Assembly (NCBI RefSeq): GCF_030490285.1
Contig: NZ_CP129884.1
Location: forward strand, 4,092,001-4,156,000
DNA length: 64,000 bases
Reading direction: 5' to 3'
DNA from: Methylomonas montana
Lineage (GTDB): Bacteria > Pseudomonadota > Gammaproteobacteria > Methylococcales > Methylomonadaceae
The notes below the pieces were generated by a model that was given only the letters and a program-made list of their open reading frames with translations, had not been told where the DNA came from and searched no databases. A program made the translations under genes and the position numbers. Positions 52,792 to 60,570 of this stretch are shown here, piece after piece (position 1 is the first letter of the stretch; the number at the start of each line of letters is the position of its first letter).

Positions 52792-54999
52792 ATGCGAGCA
52801 CCCGACAAAAACAAAAAATTCATGCTCACGCCTTTAACCATCGGTTTAGGTATCGCACTAGGCTTGAGCTATTCGTGGGCGCAAGCCCATTCCGTCGATC
52901 CGAATAAGCCGGAAGAGCTTGAAACAGTGGAGGTAGAAGAGGACGGCCGCGGTAAAGACTTGATCGGCCTCGCCGAAACCGCTTCGCAAGGCGAGGTTAG
53001 CCAGAAGCAATTCGAGTACCGGCCGCTGTCGCGTAACGGCGAACTAATCGAGGTCGTGCCCGGCGCGGTAGCCACGCAGCACAGCGGCTCAGGTAAAGCC
53101 AACCAGTATTTTTTGCGCGGCTTCAATCTGGATCATGGCACCGACTTCACGACCTATGTCGACGGCATCCCGATGAACATGACTACCCATGCCCATGGCC
53201 AGGGCTATATGGACATTAACAGCATCATCCCGGAACTGGTGAAAAAGGTCGAGTACGGCAAAGGTCCGTATTATGCGGAAGTGGGCGACTTTGCCGCTGC
53301 CGGCTATGCCAAGATGACCACGATGGACAAGTTGACGGATGGCATCGTCAAATTTACTGCCGGCGAATTCGACTACTACCGTACCTTGGCCGCCAATTCC
53401 ACCAAGCTCGGCGATGGCGATTTGTTGTATGCGGCCGAGTTCAATCTCTACAACGGCGTCTGGCAAGTGCCGGAAGATTCGAAAAAGTTTAATGGCATGT
53501 TGAAGTACACCCTGGATCAACACGACTGGGGGATGTCGATCAATGGCAAGGCCTATAGCAACAGTTGGACCGCGACTAACCAGATTCCGCAGTATGCACT
53601 CGATAATGGTTCGCTCGGTTTATATGGCTCGATGGACCCCACCGACGGCGGCGCAACCAATCGCTATAGCTTATCCGGCAATTTCTGGCAGACCGGCAAA
53701 AACTGGAAAAACGATGCCAATATCTACGCGCTGTATACCGATCTGAATTTGTACTCCAATTTCAGCGGCCATGTATTGAGCGCTGACAACCCATGCAATC
53801 AGCCGTTTGTCGGCGAATGCAACCCGGACGGCGACATGAGGACATACCCGTCCGACCAGATCCTGCAATCCGAGCGCAGGGTGCAGGTCGGCGGAAATTT
53901 CGACCACACCCGCTACAACAAGCTATTCGGCTTTGAAATGGATAACACGGTAGGCGTGCAATTGCGCCACGACCAGATCATGGATTTGGGACTCTACCAA
54001 ACCAATGCCAGACAAATTCTCGATACTGTCAGCAAAAGCGATGTCGGCGCGACGACCATCGGCACCTATTTTAAAAACCATACGCATTGGCACGAAAAAG
54101 TCCGCACCATCGCCGGCTTGCGCGGCGATTTCATCAACAACGACGTGCGGGTGCGCGACAATATCCAGCACGATACTTCCGTCAACGCCGCCAACTCCGG
54201 TAGCCGCGGCAAGGTCATGGTTAGCCCTAAGTTCAGTCTGGTGATCGGCCCCTGGTACGACACCGAATATTTCCTAAATGCCGGCTACGGCTACCATTCC
54301 AACGACGCCCGCGGCACCACGATACGGCGTAATCCGACCGATGGCCAGTTCTTGGATGCCACTTCCTCGACGATCTCTCCGGCGGCCTGGTCTCGCGGTG
54401 CGGAGGTTGGAGTACGGAGTAACTTCATTCCCGGCTTGAACACCACCGTGGCGGCATGGTGGCTTAAATCCAGCCAGGAACTGGTGTTCGTCGGCGATGC
54501 CGGCACCACTGAAATCAACGGCGCATCCGACCGCTACGGCATCGAATGGACCAACTACTATAAACCGACCGATTGGTTGACCCTGGATGCCGACTACGCG
54601 ATCACCACGGCGCGCTATGCGGACACGCATGCCAACGAAACCGACAACTTCATCCCTAACTCAGTCGGCCGAGTCATCAGCACCGGCATTACGGTCGAAG
54701 ATCCCACCGGCACCGGCTTGTTCGGCACACTGCGTTTCCGGCATTTCGGCCATGTGCCGCTCGATGAATCCGGTACTTTTTGGGCCGGCGATACCAATAT
54801 CGTCAATCTCGGCGCCGGTATCAAAAAGAAGCAATACAAACTGGAAATCGATGTTTTCAACCTATTGGGATCGGAAAGCAACGACATCGCCTATGCCTAT
54901 GAGTCTGCCTACCCTAACGGCGTCAGCACCGCCACCGGCATTCTGAAACACCCGATCGAGCCTAGAATGGTTCGCGGCACGGTGACCATTAATTTTTAA
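52792..54999 (+). CDS. TonB-dependent outer-membrane receptor, probable metal or metallophore uptake
   Basis: This 735-residue receptor has a signal peptide at 1-33 (SWAQA/HS), a TonB-box-like ELETVEV, a plug domain to ~175 (ELIEVVPGAVATQHSG, NQYFLRGFNLDHGTDF, VDGIPMNMTTHAHGQG) and a 22-strand barrel ending in the required phenylalanine (GTVTINF). The plug's HAHGQG histidines are common in receptors linked to copper or nickel genes. AGGAGG precedes the ATG. It closes the run of metal-cluster genes and would import the substrate into the periplasm for CopC and the HupE-type proteins. Confidence 0.88.
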   Translation: MRAPDKNKKFMLTPLTIGLGIALGLSYSWAQAHSVDPNKPEELETVEVEEDGRGKDLIGLAETASQGEVSQKQFEYRPLSRNGELIEVVPGAVATQHSGSGKANQYFLRGFNLDHGTDFTTYVDGIPMNMTTHAHGQGYMDINSIIPELVKKVEYGKGPYYAEVGDFAAAGYAKMTTMDKLTDGIVKFTAGEFDYYRTLAANSTKLGDGDLLYAAEFNLYNGVWQVPEDSKKFNGMLKYTLDQHDWGMSINGKAYSNSWTATNQIPQYALDNGSLGLYGSMDPTDGGATNRYSLSGNFWQTGKNWKNDANIYALYTDLNLYSNFSGHVLSADNPCNQPFVGECNPDGDMRTYPSDQILQSERRVQVGGNFDHTRYNKLFGFEMDNTVGVQLRHDQIMDLGLYQTNARQILDTVSKSDVGATTIGTYFKNHTHWHEKVRTIAGLRGDFINNDVRVRDNIQHDTSVNAANSGSRGKVMVSPKFSLVIGPWYDTEYFLNAGYGYHSNDARGTTIRRNPTDGQFLDATSSTISPAAWSRGAEVGVRSNFIPGLNTTVAAWWLKSSQELVFVGDAGTTEINGASDRYGIEWTNYYKPTDWLTLDADYAITTARYADTHANETDNFIPNSVGRVISTGITVEDPTGTGLFGTLRFRHFGHVPLDESGTFWAGDTNIVNLGAGIKKKQYKLEIDVFNLLGSESNDIAYAYESAYPNGVSTATGILKHPIEPRMVRGTVTINF

Positions 55000-55032
55000 A
55001 GGGTGTCTATAAAATTGTCATTCGCGCTTAAA

Positions 55033-55076
55033 CTCCCGCGTAAGCGGGAAAATTAAGTGCTCATGACACTTAATTT
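55033..55076. repeat. Two adjacent palindromes after the TonB receptor gene
   Basis: CCCGC-GTAA-GCGGG (55035-55048) is followed by AATTAAGTG-CTCATGA-CACTTAATT (55051-55075), a 9-bp perfect inverted repeat. They are probably REP-like or 3'-end structures of the receptor message. Confidence 0.5.
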
Positions 55077-55136
55077 GGCGAAACTAGAAAATAACCGTAC
55101 GTCAAAACAGGCGTCTTGGCATGCCGTTGATCCCAC

Positions 55137-55172
55137 AAAAAAGCCCCCAATATTTGCATATTGAGGGCTTAT
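55137..55172. terminator. Rho-independent terminator, convergent genes
   Basis: GCCCCCAATA-TTTGCA-TATTGAGGGC forms a nine-pair stem. On the - strand it is followed by six T and on the + strand by TTAT, so it serves mainly the 144-aa gene on the - strand and perhaps also the receptor operon. Confidence 0.8.
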
Positions 55173-55207
55173 CCTGACGCGGAACACGCCGCGCTTAATT
55201 CACAAGA

Positions 55208-55642
55208 CTAGTCGGTCAAGCCGCCTACGCCCTCGATATTCCAGTTATCGAAATCGTTCACGCCCGAGGTGTCGTCGCCCTTGCTGTATTGTATCCGGCA
55301 AGCATAATGACGCACCGCGCTAGGGCTGTCTTTGCTGCTGATTTCAACATCGGCATTAACGATGTATTCGTAGTTGCCAAGGGTCCAGGCGTTGGTCGCT
55401 TGGGTAGGGAAAGAAAAGCTTTGATCTTCGTCGGCGTTGTTTTTGATGTAGGTATTGCAATGGGCGAATGCCAGCGCAGTCATATCGGTGCTGATAGACA
55501 TTGGGTTTGCCGCGTCCTTGCTTTCCACTAAAAATAAATCCGAAGCGGCAATGTCATACATGAAAGGCAGGAAGAACTTAATCTGGATGGCAAGCAGGGC
55601 TGCCAAGCAGAGGGCGAATATTATAATTTTCTTTTTATTCAT
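55208..55642 (-). CDS. Small membrane-anchored periplasmic protein, 144 aa
   Basis: The N-terminal KKK is followed by one membrane helix (IIIFALCLAALLAIQI). The remaining ~115 residues would lie in the periplasm; they contain two cysteines (AHCNTY and YACRI) likely to form a disulphide. They are rich in Asp, Asn and Ser. I recognise no family, though short exported proteins with this helix-plus-small-domain plan are common. A strong terminator follows it, which supports real expression. Confidence 0.65.
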   Translation of the reverse strand: MNKKKIIIFALCLAALLAIQIKFFLPFMYDIAASDLFLVESKDAANPMSISTDMTALAFAHCNTYIKNNADEDQSFSFPTQATNAWTLGNYEYIVNADVEISSKDSPSAVRHYACRIQYSKGDDTSGVNDFDNWNIEGVGGLTD

Positions 55643-55804
55643 GGCTCAAATGGTGGTATTTATTAGGGTAATTCTTTATAGATCAACCGCGATTCTAACA
55701 AAGATCAAGGAGGGGAGGAAATTCATCCCTCTAAAGCTAATTTACCCTGAATTCGGTAATGTCCAAGAGCGCGTTTTTGCAACGGCTTGTTGACGACGTC
55801 CGCC

Positions 55805-56791
55805 TTAGTCCAACAATAAAACCGCCGCGCCTTGCAGTTGGCCATTTTTTAAGTTTGCCAATGCCAGATTGGCGTCGCTTAACGGAAAGGTCTGCACATG
55901 GGTGATGATTCGGGTGCGCGCCGCGATCGCCAAAAAAGCCTCGCCGTCCTCGCGGGTCAAATTGGCTATTGAGCGCACGGTGCGCTCACCCCACAATATC
56001 GAATAAGGAAAAGACGGAATATCGCTCATATGAATACCGGCACAGACCACGGTGCCGCCCTTGACGATATGCCGCAGCGCTTCCGGCACCAACGCACCGA
56101 CCGGCGCAAACAAAATCGCCGCCTCCATGGCTTGCGGCGGCGCCTGCGACGAGTCGCCGGCCCAATCGACGCCCAATTGCAATGCAAATTGTTGGCCGGC
56201 GCTGTCGCCGGGTCTGGTAAACGCAAATACGGTGCGTCCTTGCCAGCGCGCGACCTGGGCAATGATGTGGGCCGCCGCGCCGAAACCGTAGATACCGACG
56301 ACTTTGGCGTCGCCAGCGGCTACCAACGCCCGGTAGCCTATCAATCCGGCGCAAAGCAACGGCGCCGCCTCGGCATCCGAATAATCATCAGGCAGCAGGA
56401 AACAATAATTTTGGTCGGCGACCGCATATTCGGCATAGCCGCCGTCCAAGGTGTAACCGGTAAAGCCGGGAGTGTCGCACAGATTTTCCCGGCCGCTTTG
56501 ACAGTATCCGCAAAGGCCACAAGTATGCCCCAACCAGGGCACACCCAAACGTTGACCGATCGTATAGCGATCGACGTTTTTGCCTTTGTCGACCACCACG
56601 CCGACGATCTCATGACCCGGAATCAAGGGCAGTTTAGGCGCATTCAGTTCGCCATCGACGATATGCAGATCGGTGCGGCACACCCCACAGGCGCGGACTT
56701 TCAATAACACTTGATTATCGTTGCAGACCGGCAGTGCTCGGTCGGCAAGTCGCAACGGGCTTCCTGGCTTATCCAATAACATGGCTTTCAT
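55805..56791 (-). CDS. Zinc-dependent alcohol dehydrogenase
   Basis: This 328-residue medium-chain dehydrogenase has catalytic-zinc ligands in ACGVCRTDLH and PGHEIVG, structural-zinc cysteines in CGLCGYCQSGRENLC, and the Rossmann motif GIYGFGAAAH near 170. Members of this zinc-binding group reduce aldehydes or oxidise alcohols with NAD(P). In a methylotroph it could handle aldehydes, but the substrate cannot be told. The start overlaps the stop of the upstream kinase-type gene by four bases. Confidence 0.88.
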   Translation of the reverse strand: MKAMLLDKPGSPLRLADRALPVCNDNQVLLKVRACGVCRTDLHIVDGELNAPKLPLIPGHEIVGVVVDKGKNVDRYTIGQRLGVPWLGHTCGLCGYCQSGRENLCDTPGFTGYTLDGGYAEYAVADQNYCFLLPDDYSDAEAAPLLCAGLIGYRALVAAGDAKVVGIYGFGAAAHIIAQVARWQGRTVFAFTRPGDSAGQQFALQLGVDWAGDSSQAPPQAMEAAILFAPVGALVPEALRHIVKGGTVVCAGIHMSDIPSFPYSILWGERTVRSIANLTREDGEAFLAIAARTRIITHVQTFPLSDANLALANLKNGQLQGAAVLLLD

Positions 56792-58374
56792 GGTTCCTGT
56801 CTCGTCTCGATATGATTTAAAAGTTGCTCCAGGCTACGCCAGAGCGTTTGCCGATCGTTAAAGTCCAGGCCGACGGCGTCGTTGCGTAATTCCAGCATAT
56901 CGCCCCGTTCGTCGGCTTGTAAGGCTTCCTGGCTAGCGATCGCTTGATCGAGCACGGCCAGATCGGCTTCCGACGCATCCCCGTCAAGCTGTTGCCGTTG
57001 CCGGATACGCTGCCGCAGCAATTCCTCCGATGCCTGGATCGACAAAATCGCAAAAGACACGCCCATGTCCCGCGCCAGAGCTTGAAACGGCCGGCGTTGG
57101 TCCTGTTTCAGAAATGCGGCGTCGACGATGACCGGAAAGTCGTATGCAAGCAGCATGCGGGCCAGTTGCAGCAGATGTTGATAGGTTTGCTGGCTGGCTT
57201 GCGGGACATAAATACCGCCGTCGATGGCCGAGTTGCTATTTTGCCGCGCGCCGAGTCCGAACAAGCGTTTACGCTCCACGTCCGAGCGCAAACGTATCAA
57301 TTGGTATTTTTCCAACAGCATTTGCGAAACCATGCTTTTACCGCAACCGGGCAAGCCATGGGTAATAATCAGCGCCGGCTTACGGTGGTTTAGGCTGGCA
57401 TGGGCCAAGCCTAAATAGCGGCGGCATTCTTGTCTTGCCGAATCGGCACCGGTTTGCGTCAGACGGAAGCCGGCGATTTTGGCGCGCACCGTGGCGCGGT
57501 AACTCAGATAAAAGCGTAATACGCCCAGGCCGGCATAGTCGCCGTTGGTTTCCAGGTAGCGGTTCAGGAAGCGGTAAGCCAAGTCGGCGCGGTCGCGATA
57601 CAGCAAATCCATGATTAAAAAAGCCGCATCGTTGATCGTGTCTATCCAGCGTAATTCGTCGGAAAACTCGATACCGTCGAATGCCACGGGTTTATTGCCC
57701 AGCAAGACGATATTGCCCAGATGCAGGTCGCCATGGCATTCGCGGATAAAGCCGCTGCGATGGCGTTGTTCAAATAAATCTTCGCAAGCCAGATATTCGC
57801 GCCGGCAACGGCCTTGCAGTTGCTTTAGGCGCGTTGAATCTTCCTCTTCCAATAGTTCATGCAATTGCTGGAAGTTTTGTTGGGCCGGTGCGCAAATGTT
57901 TGCCGGTGTGCCATGGCTCGAATCGGCAGCGGCCGGCGTTAAACCGGCATGAAAGCGGGCGACTGTCTCGGCCAGGCTGTCGATGTGTTCGGGCTTGATT
58001 CGCCCTTGCATCAGCAAGGTCTCTAGCAGCTTGCCGGACGCGAAACGCCGCATTTTCACCGCATATTCGATAGCCGGTTCGGTATCGAACATGGGTTGCG
58101 CCGCGCTGCCGCCAATCGCGACGACATTAAGATAAATATTGGGCGCCAGCCGCCGGTTCAGGCGAATTTCTTCCTGACAGTAAAAATGTCGCTGGCTGAG
58201 CGGACTGAAATCCAAAAAACCCAGATTGACCGGCTTCTTGATCTTATAAGCATAACGGCCGGCCAACAGTACCCAGGAGATATGGGTTTCCAGCACGACA
58301 ACCCGCTTGACTGGATGCGGGTAACGAGCAGGATCGCAAAGTGCGGCTATCAACGGCGGGTATGCGTTTGGCAT
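56788..58374 (-). CDS. Bifunctional aminoglycoside phosphotransferase-like / P-loop ATP-binding protein
   Basis: This protein of 528 residues has an N-terminal APH-type kinase domain (~1-320), with CHGDLHLGNIVLL as catalytic loop and VAFDGIEFSDELRW as metal-binding segment. A second P-loop domain follows, with Walker A HGLPGCGKSMV near 343. Such two-domain proteins (often annotated as AAA-family ATPase with DUF-like kinase) have no firm substrate; they are not antibiotic-resistance genes as such. The ATG (MPNAYPPL) is preferred over one six codons upstream since AAGG precedes it at about ten bases. It is coupled to the alcohol dehydrogenase gene. Confidence 0.82.
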   Translation of the reverse strand: MPNAYPPLIAALCDPARYPHPVKRVVVLETHISWVLLAGRYAYKIKKPVNLGFLDFSPLSQRHFYCQEEIRLNRRLAPNIYLNVVAIGGSAAQPMFDTEPAIEYAVKMRRFASGKLLETLLMQGRIKPEHIDSLAETVARFHAGLTPAAADSSHGTPANICAPAQQNFQQLHELLEEEDSTRLKQLQGRCRREYLACEDLFEQRHRSGFIRECHGDLHLGNIVLLGNKPVAFDGIEFSDELRWIDTINDAAFLIMDLLYRDRADLAYRFLNRYLETNGDYAGLGVLRFYLSYRATVRAKIAGFRLTQTGADSARQECRRYLGLAHASLNHRKPALIITHGLPGCGKSMVSQMLLEKYQLIRLRSDVERKRLFGLGARQNSNSAIDGGIYVPQASQQTYQHLLQLARMLLAYDFPVIVDAAFLKQDQRRPFQALARDMGVSFAILSIQASEELLRQRIRQRQQLDGDASEADLAVLDQAIASQEALQADERGDMLELRNDAVGLDFNDRQTLWRSLEQLLNHIETRQEP

Positions 58375-58392
58375 GATCTGATACCTTTCCAT

Positions 58393-58693
58393 GACGATGT
58401 GCGGCGGGATAGTCTCGATCTTGATGAGCAGCCAATGCCGGTGATTCTGGCAGATCGGCCACTGCTATGCAAAGCCCGGTTCGGCAAAACGATCGCCGCG
58501 TCGATGGCGAATAAAGGCCAGGATTAGCGGCACCTTACAGCGTAAAGTTACGTAATAATTGAGATTTCGACTATAATCCCGCCCCGCTCATATGGCTTTT
58601 CCATAGACCCGCCCATTTAGATTCGTTTACATCCACCTCATCGACACACTGATTTCGACCCTGGTACCTGAACAGTACGGAGCCTGACAAATA
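58393..58693. other. Divergent intergenic region, kinase gene / uppP
   Basis: About 300 bases hold the promoters of both directions. I see no gene, palindrome or terminator. AAGTTACGTAATAATTGAGATTTCGACTATAATCC near 58545-58579 contains a possible -10 TATAAT on the + strand. Confidence 0.35.
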
Positions 58694-59521
58694 ATGGACA
58701 TTACCCTGATCCTCAAATCCCTGATTCTCGGCGTTGTAGAAGGCTTAACGGAATTTTTGCCGATTTCCAGTACTGGTCATTTGATTCTGGCGGGCGACCT
58801 GCTGAATTTTAACGACGACAAAGCCAAGCTGTTTACCATTGTGATTCAAGTCGGCGCGATTCTGGCGATTTGTTGGGAATATCGGGCCAAAATCGGCTCG
58901 GTACTGAGCGGGCTGACCAGCGACAGGCAGGCGCAAAAATTTATGTTGAATCTGGCGATAGCCTTTATGCCGTTGGCGACGCTGGGCCTGTTGTTCGGCA
59001 AATTTCTGAAGGCGGCCCTGTTCAAACCGGTGCCGGTGGCGCTGGCATTTATCGTCGGGGCTTTCATCATCATCTGGGCCGAAAAGCGCGAGCATAAAAT
59101 CCGGGTCGAAAACGTGGACGATTTGTCGGCGCTCGATGCGCTCAAGCTGGGTATCGCCCAGGCTTTTGCGCTGATTCCCGGTATGTCCCGCTCCGGCTCG
59201 ACGATCATCGGCGGCTTGCTATTTGGATTGTCGCGCAAGGCCGCCACCGAATTTTCGTTTTTTTTAGCGATTCCGACGCTGGTGGTCGCCAGCGCTTACG
59301 ATTTGTACAAGCATCGTGACTTATTACAAGTCGAAAGCGACGCGCTGTCTTTCGCCGTTGGCCTGATTGCCGCGTTCATCAGCGCTCTGCTGGCCGTGAA
59401 AGGCTTGTTGCGCTATATCAGCCACCACGATTTCATTATCTTCGCCTGGTACCGGATTCTGTTCGGCGTCGTGGTGCTCGCGACCGCCTATAGCGGGCTG
59501 GTGCATTGGACCGTGGATTGA
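58694..59521 (+). CDS. uppP: Undecaprenyl-diphosphatase
   Basis: This 275-residue BacA/UppP membrane enzyme removes a phosphate from undecaprenyl pyrophosphate so that the lipid carrier can be reused for cell-wall and surface-glycan synthesis. Both active-site motifs are present: [17 protein letters not shown] near 16-32 and [10 protein letters not shown] near 165-174. Eight hydrophobic segments match the family. It is followed on the same strand by the antiporter and hpnN genes, making an envelope-related cluster. Confidence 0.95.
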   Translation: MDITLILKSLILGVVEGLTEFLPISSTGHLILAGDLLNFNDDKAKLFTIVIQVGAILAICWEYRAKIGSVLSGLTSDRQAQKFMLNLAIAFMPLATLGLLFGKFLKAALFKPVPVALAFIVGAFIIIWAEKREHKIRVENVDDLSALDALKLGIAQAFALIPGMSRSGSTIIGGLLFGLSRKAATEFSFFLAIPTLVVASAYDLYKHRDLLQVESDALSFAVGLIAAFISALLAVKGLLRYISHHDFIIFAWYRILFGVVVLATAYSGLVHWTVD

Positions 59522-59584
59522 CGCTAGCCATCGATAGGCGGTGGTATATTGATTTTTTTGATCTTTAAAATTGAAGGGTAAGTT

Positions 59585-60568
59585 ATGGCTTTGCCACTGT
59601 TGATGATAGTCATCGGTCTGATCGTGTTGGTCTGGAGTGCCGATATTTTTGTCGAAGGCGCTGCCGCGATAGCGCGGTTTCTGGGGATGTCGCCGTTGTT
59701 GATCGGCATGGTGGTGATCGGTTTCGGTACTTCCGCGCCTGAATTGACCGTTTCGGCGCTGTCGGCCTGGCAAGGCAATCCGGGGATTGCGCTGGGTAAT
59801 GCGTACGGCTCGAATATCACCAATATCGCCCTGATCCTCGGCGCGGTGGCATTAATCAGTCCGATTGTGGTGCATTCGCAAATCGTCAAAAAAGAGCTGC
59901 CGGTGTTGTTTGCGGTGACCGTGTTTTCGCTAGGCCAATTATACGACGGCGAATTGTCGCGGACCGATGCGGCGCTGGAGTTGATCGTGTTCGTCGGCGT
60001 GATGACCTGGATGATACGCCAGGGTCTAAACCAGAAAGCCGAAAGAACCGATTCCTTGGGCAAAGAGGAAGCGGACGAACTGGAAGAGCACGAGATGTCC
60101 TTCTCTCAGGCCATCATTTGGTTGATTAGCGGCTTGCTATTGTTGGTCGTCAGCTCACGGCTACTGGTATGGGGCGCGGTATCGGTTGCCCAGGACTTAG
60201 GCGTCAGCGATTTGGTGATCGGCTTGACCATCGTCGCCATCGGCACTTCGCTGCCGGAATTGGCTTCGTCGATCGCCGCCGCCCGCAAAGGCGAACATGA
60301 CCTGGCGCTGGGCAATATCATCGGTTCCAATTTGTTCAATACCCTGGCGGTGGTCGGCTTGGCTGGCGTGATTCATCCGATGTCGATTCCGCTGGAAATC
60401 GTCAATCGCGACTGGCCGCTGATGGCGCTGTTGACCGCATCGTTATTTGCATTGGGCTATGCCGGCAAGCGCGGGCAAGGCCGGATCAACCGGGTCGAAG
60501 GCGGCATATTGCTGACCGTCTATGCCGGCTATACCTTATATTTGATTAACACCGTAGTGAGCGCTTGA
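59585..60568 (+). CDS. Calcium/sodium antiporter (CaCA family, YrbG-like)
   Basis: This 327-residue inner-membrane exchanger has two inverted repeats of five helices, each carrying the alpha motif: VVIGFGTSAPELTVSA and VAIGTSLPELASSIA, followed by ALGNAYGSNITN and ALGNIIGSNLFN. The acidic loop around residue 150-170 is typical. It exports calcium in exchange for sodium or protons. The gene lies 63 bases after uppP and two bases before hpnN, so it is translated from the same message as hpnN. Confidence 0.93.
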   Translation: MALPLLMIVIGLIVLVWSADIFVEGAAAIARFLGMSPLLIGMVVIGFGTSAPELTVSALSAWQGNPGIALGNAYGSNITNIALILGAVALISPIVVHSQIVKKELPVLFAVTVFSLGQLYDGELSRTDAALELIVFVGVMTWMIRQGLNQKAERTDSLGKEEADELEEHEMSFSQAIIWLISGLLLLVVSSRLLVWGAVSVAQDLGVSDLVIGLTIVAIGTSLPELASSIAAARKGEHDLALGNIIGSNLFNTLAVVGLAGVIHPMSIPLEIVNRDWPLMALLTASLFALGYAGKRGQGRINRVEGGILLTVYAGYTLYLINTVVSA

Positions 60569-60570
60569 GC

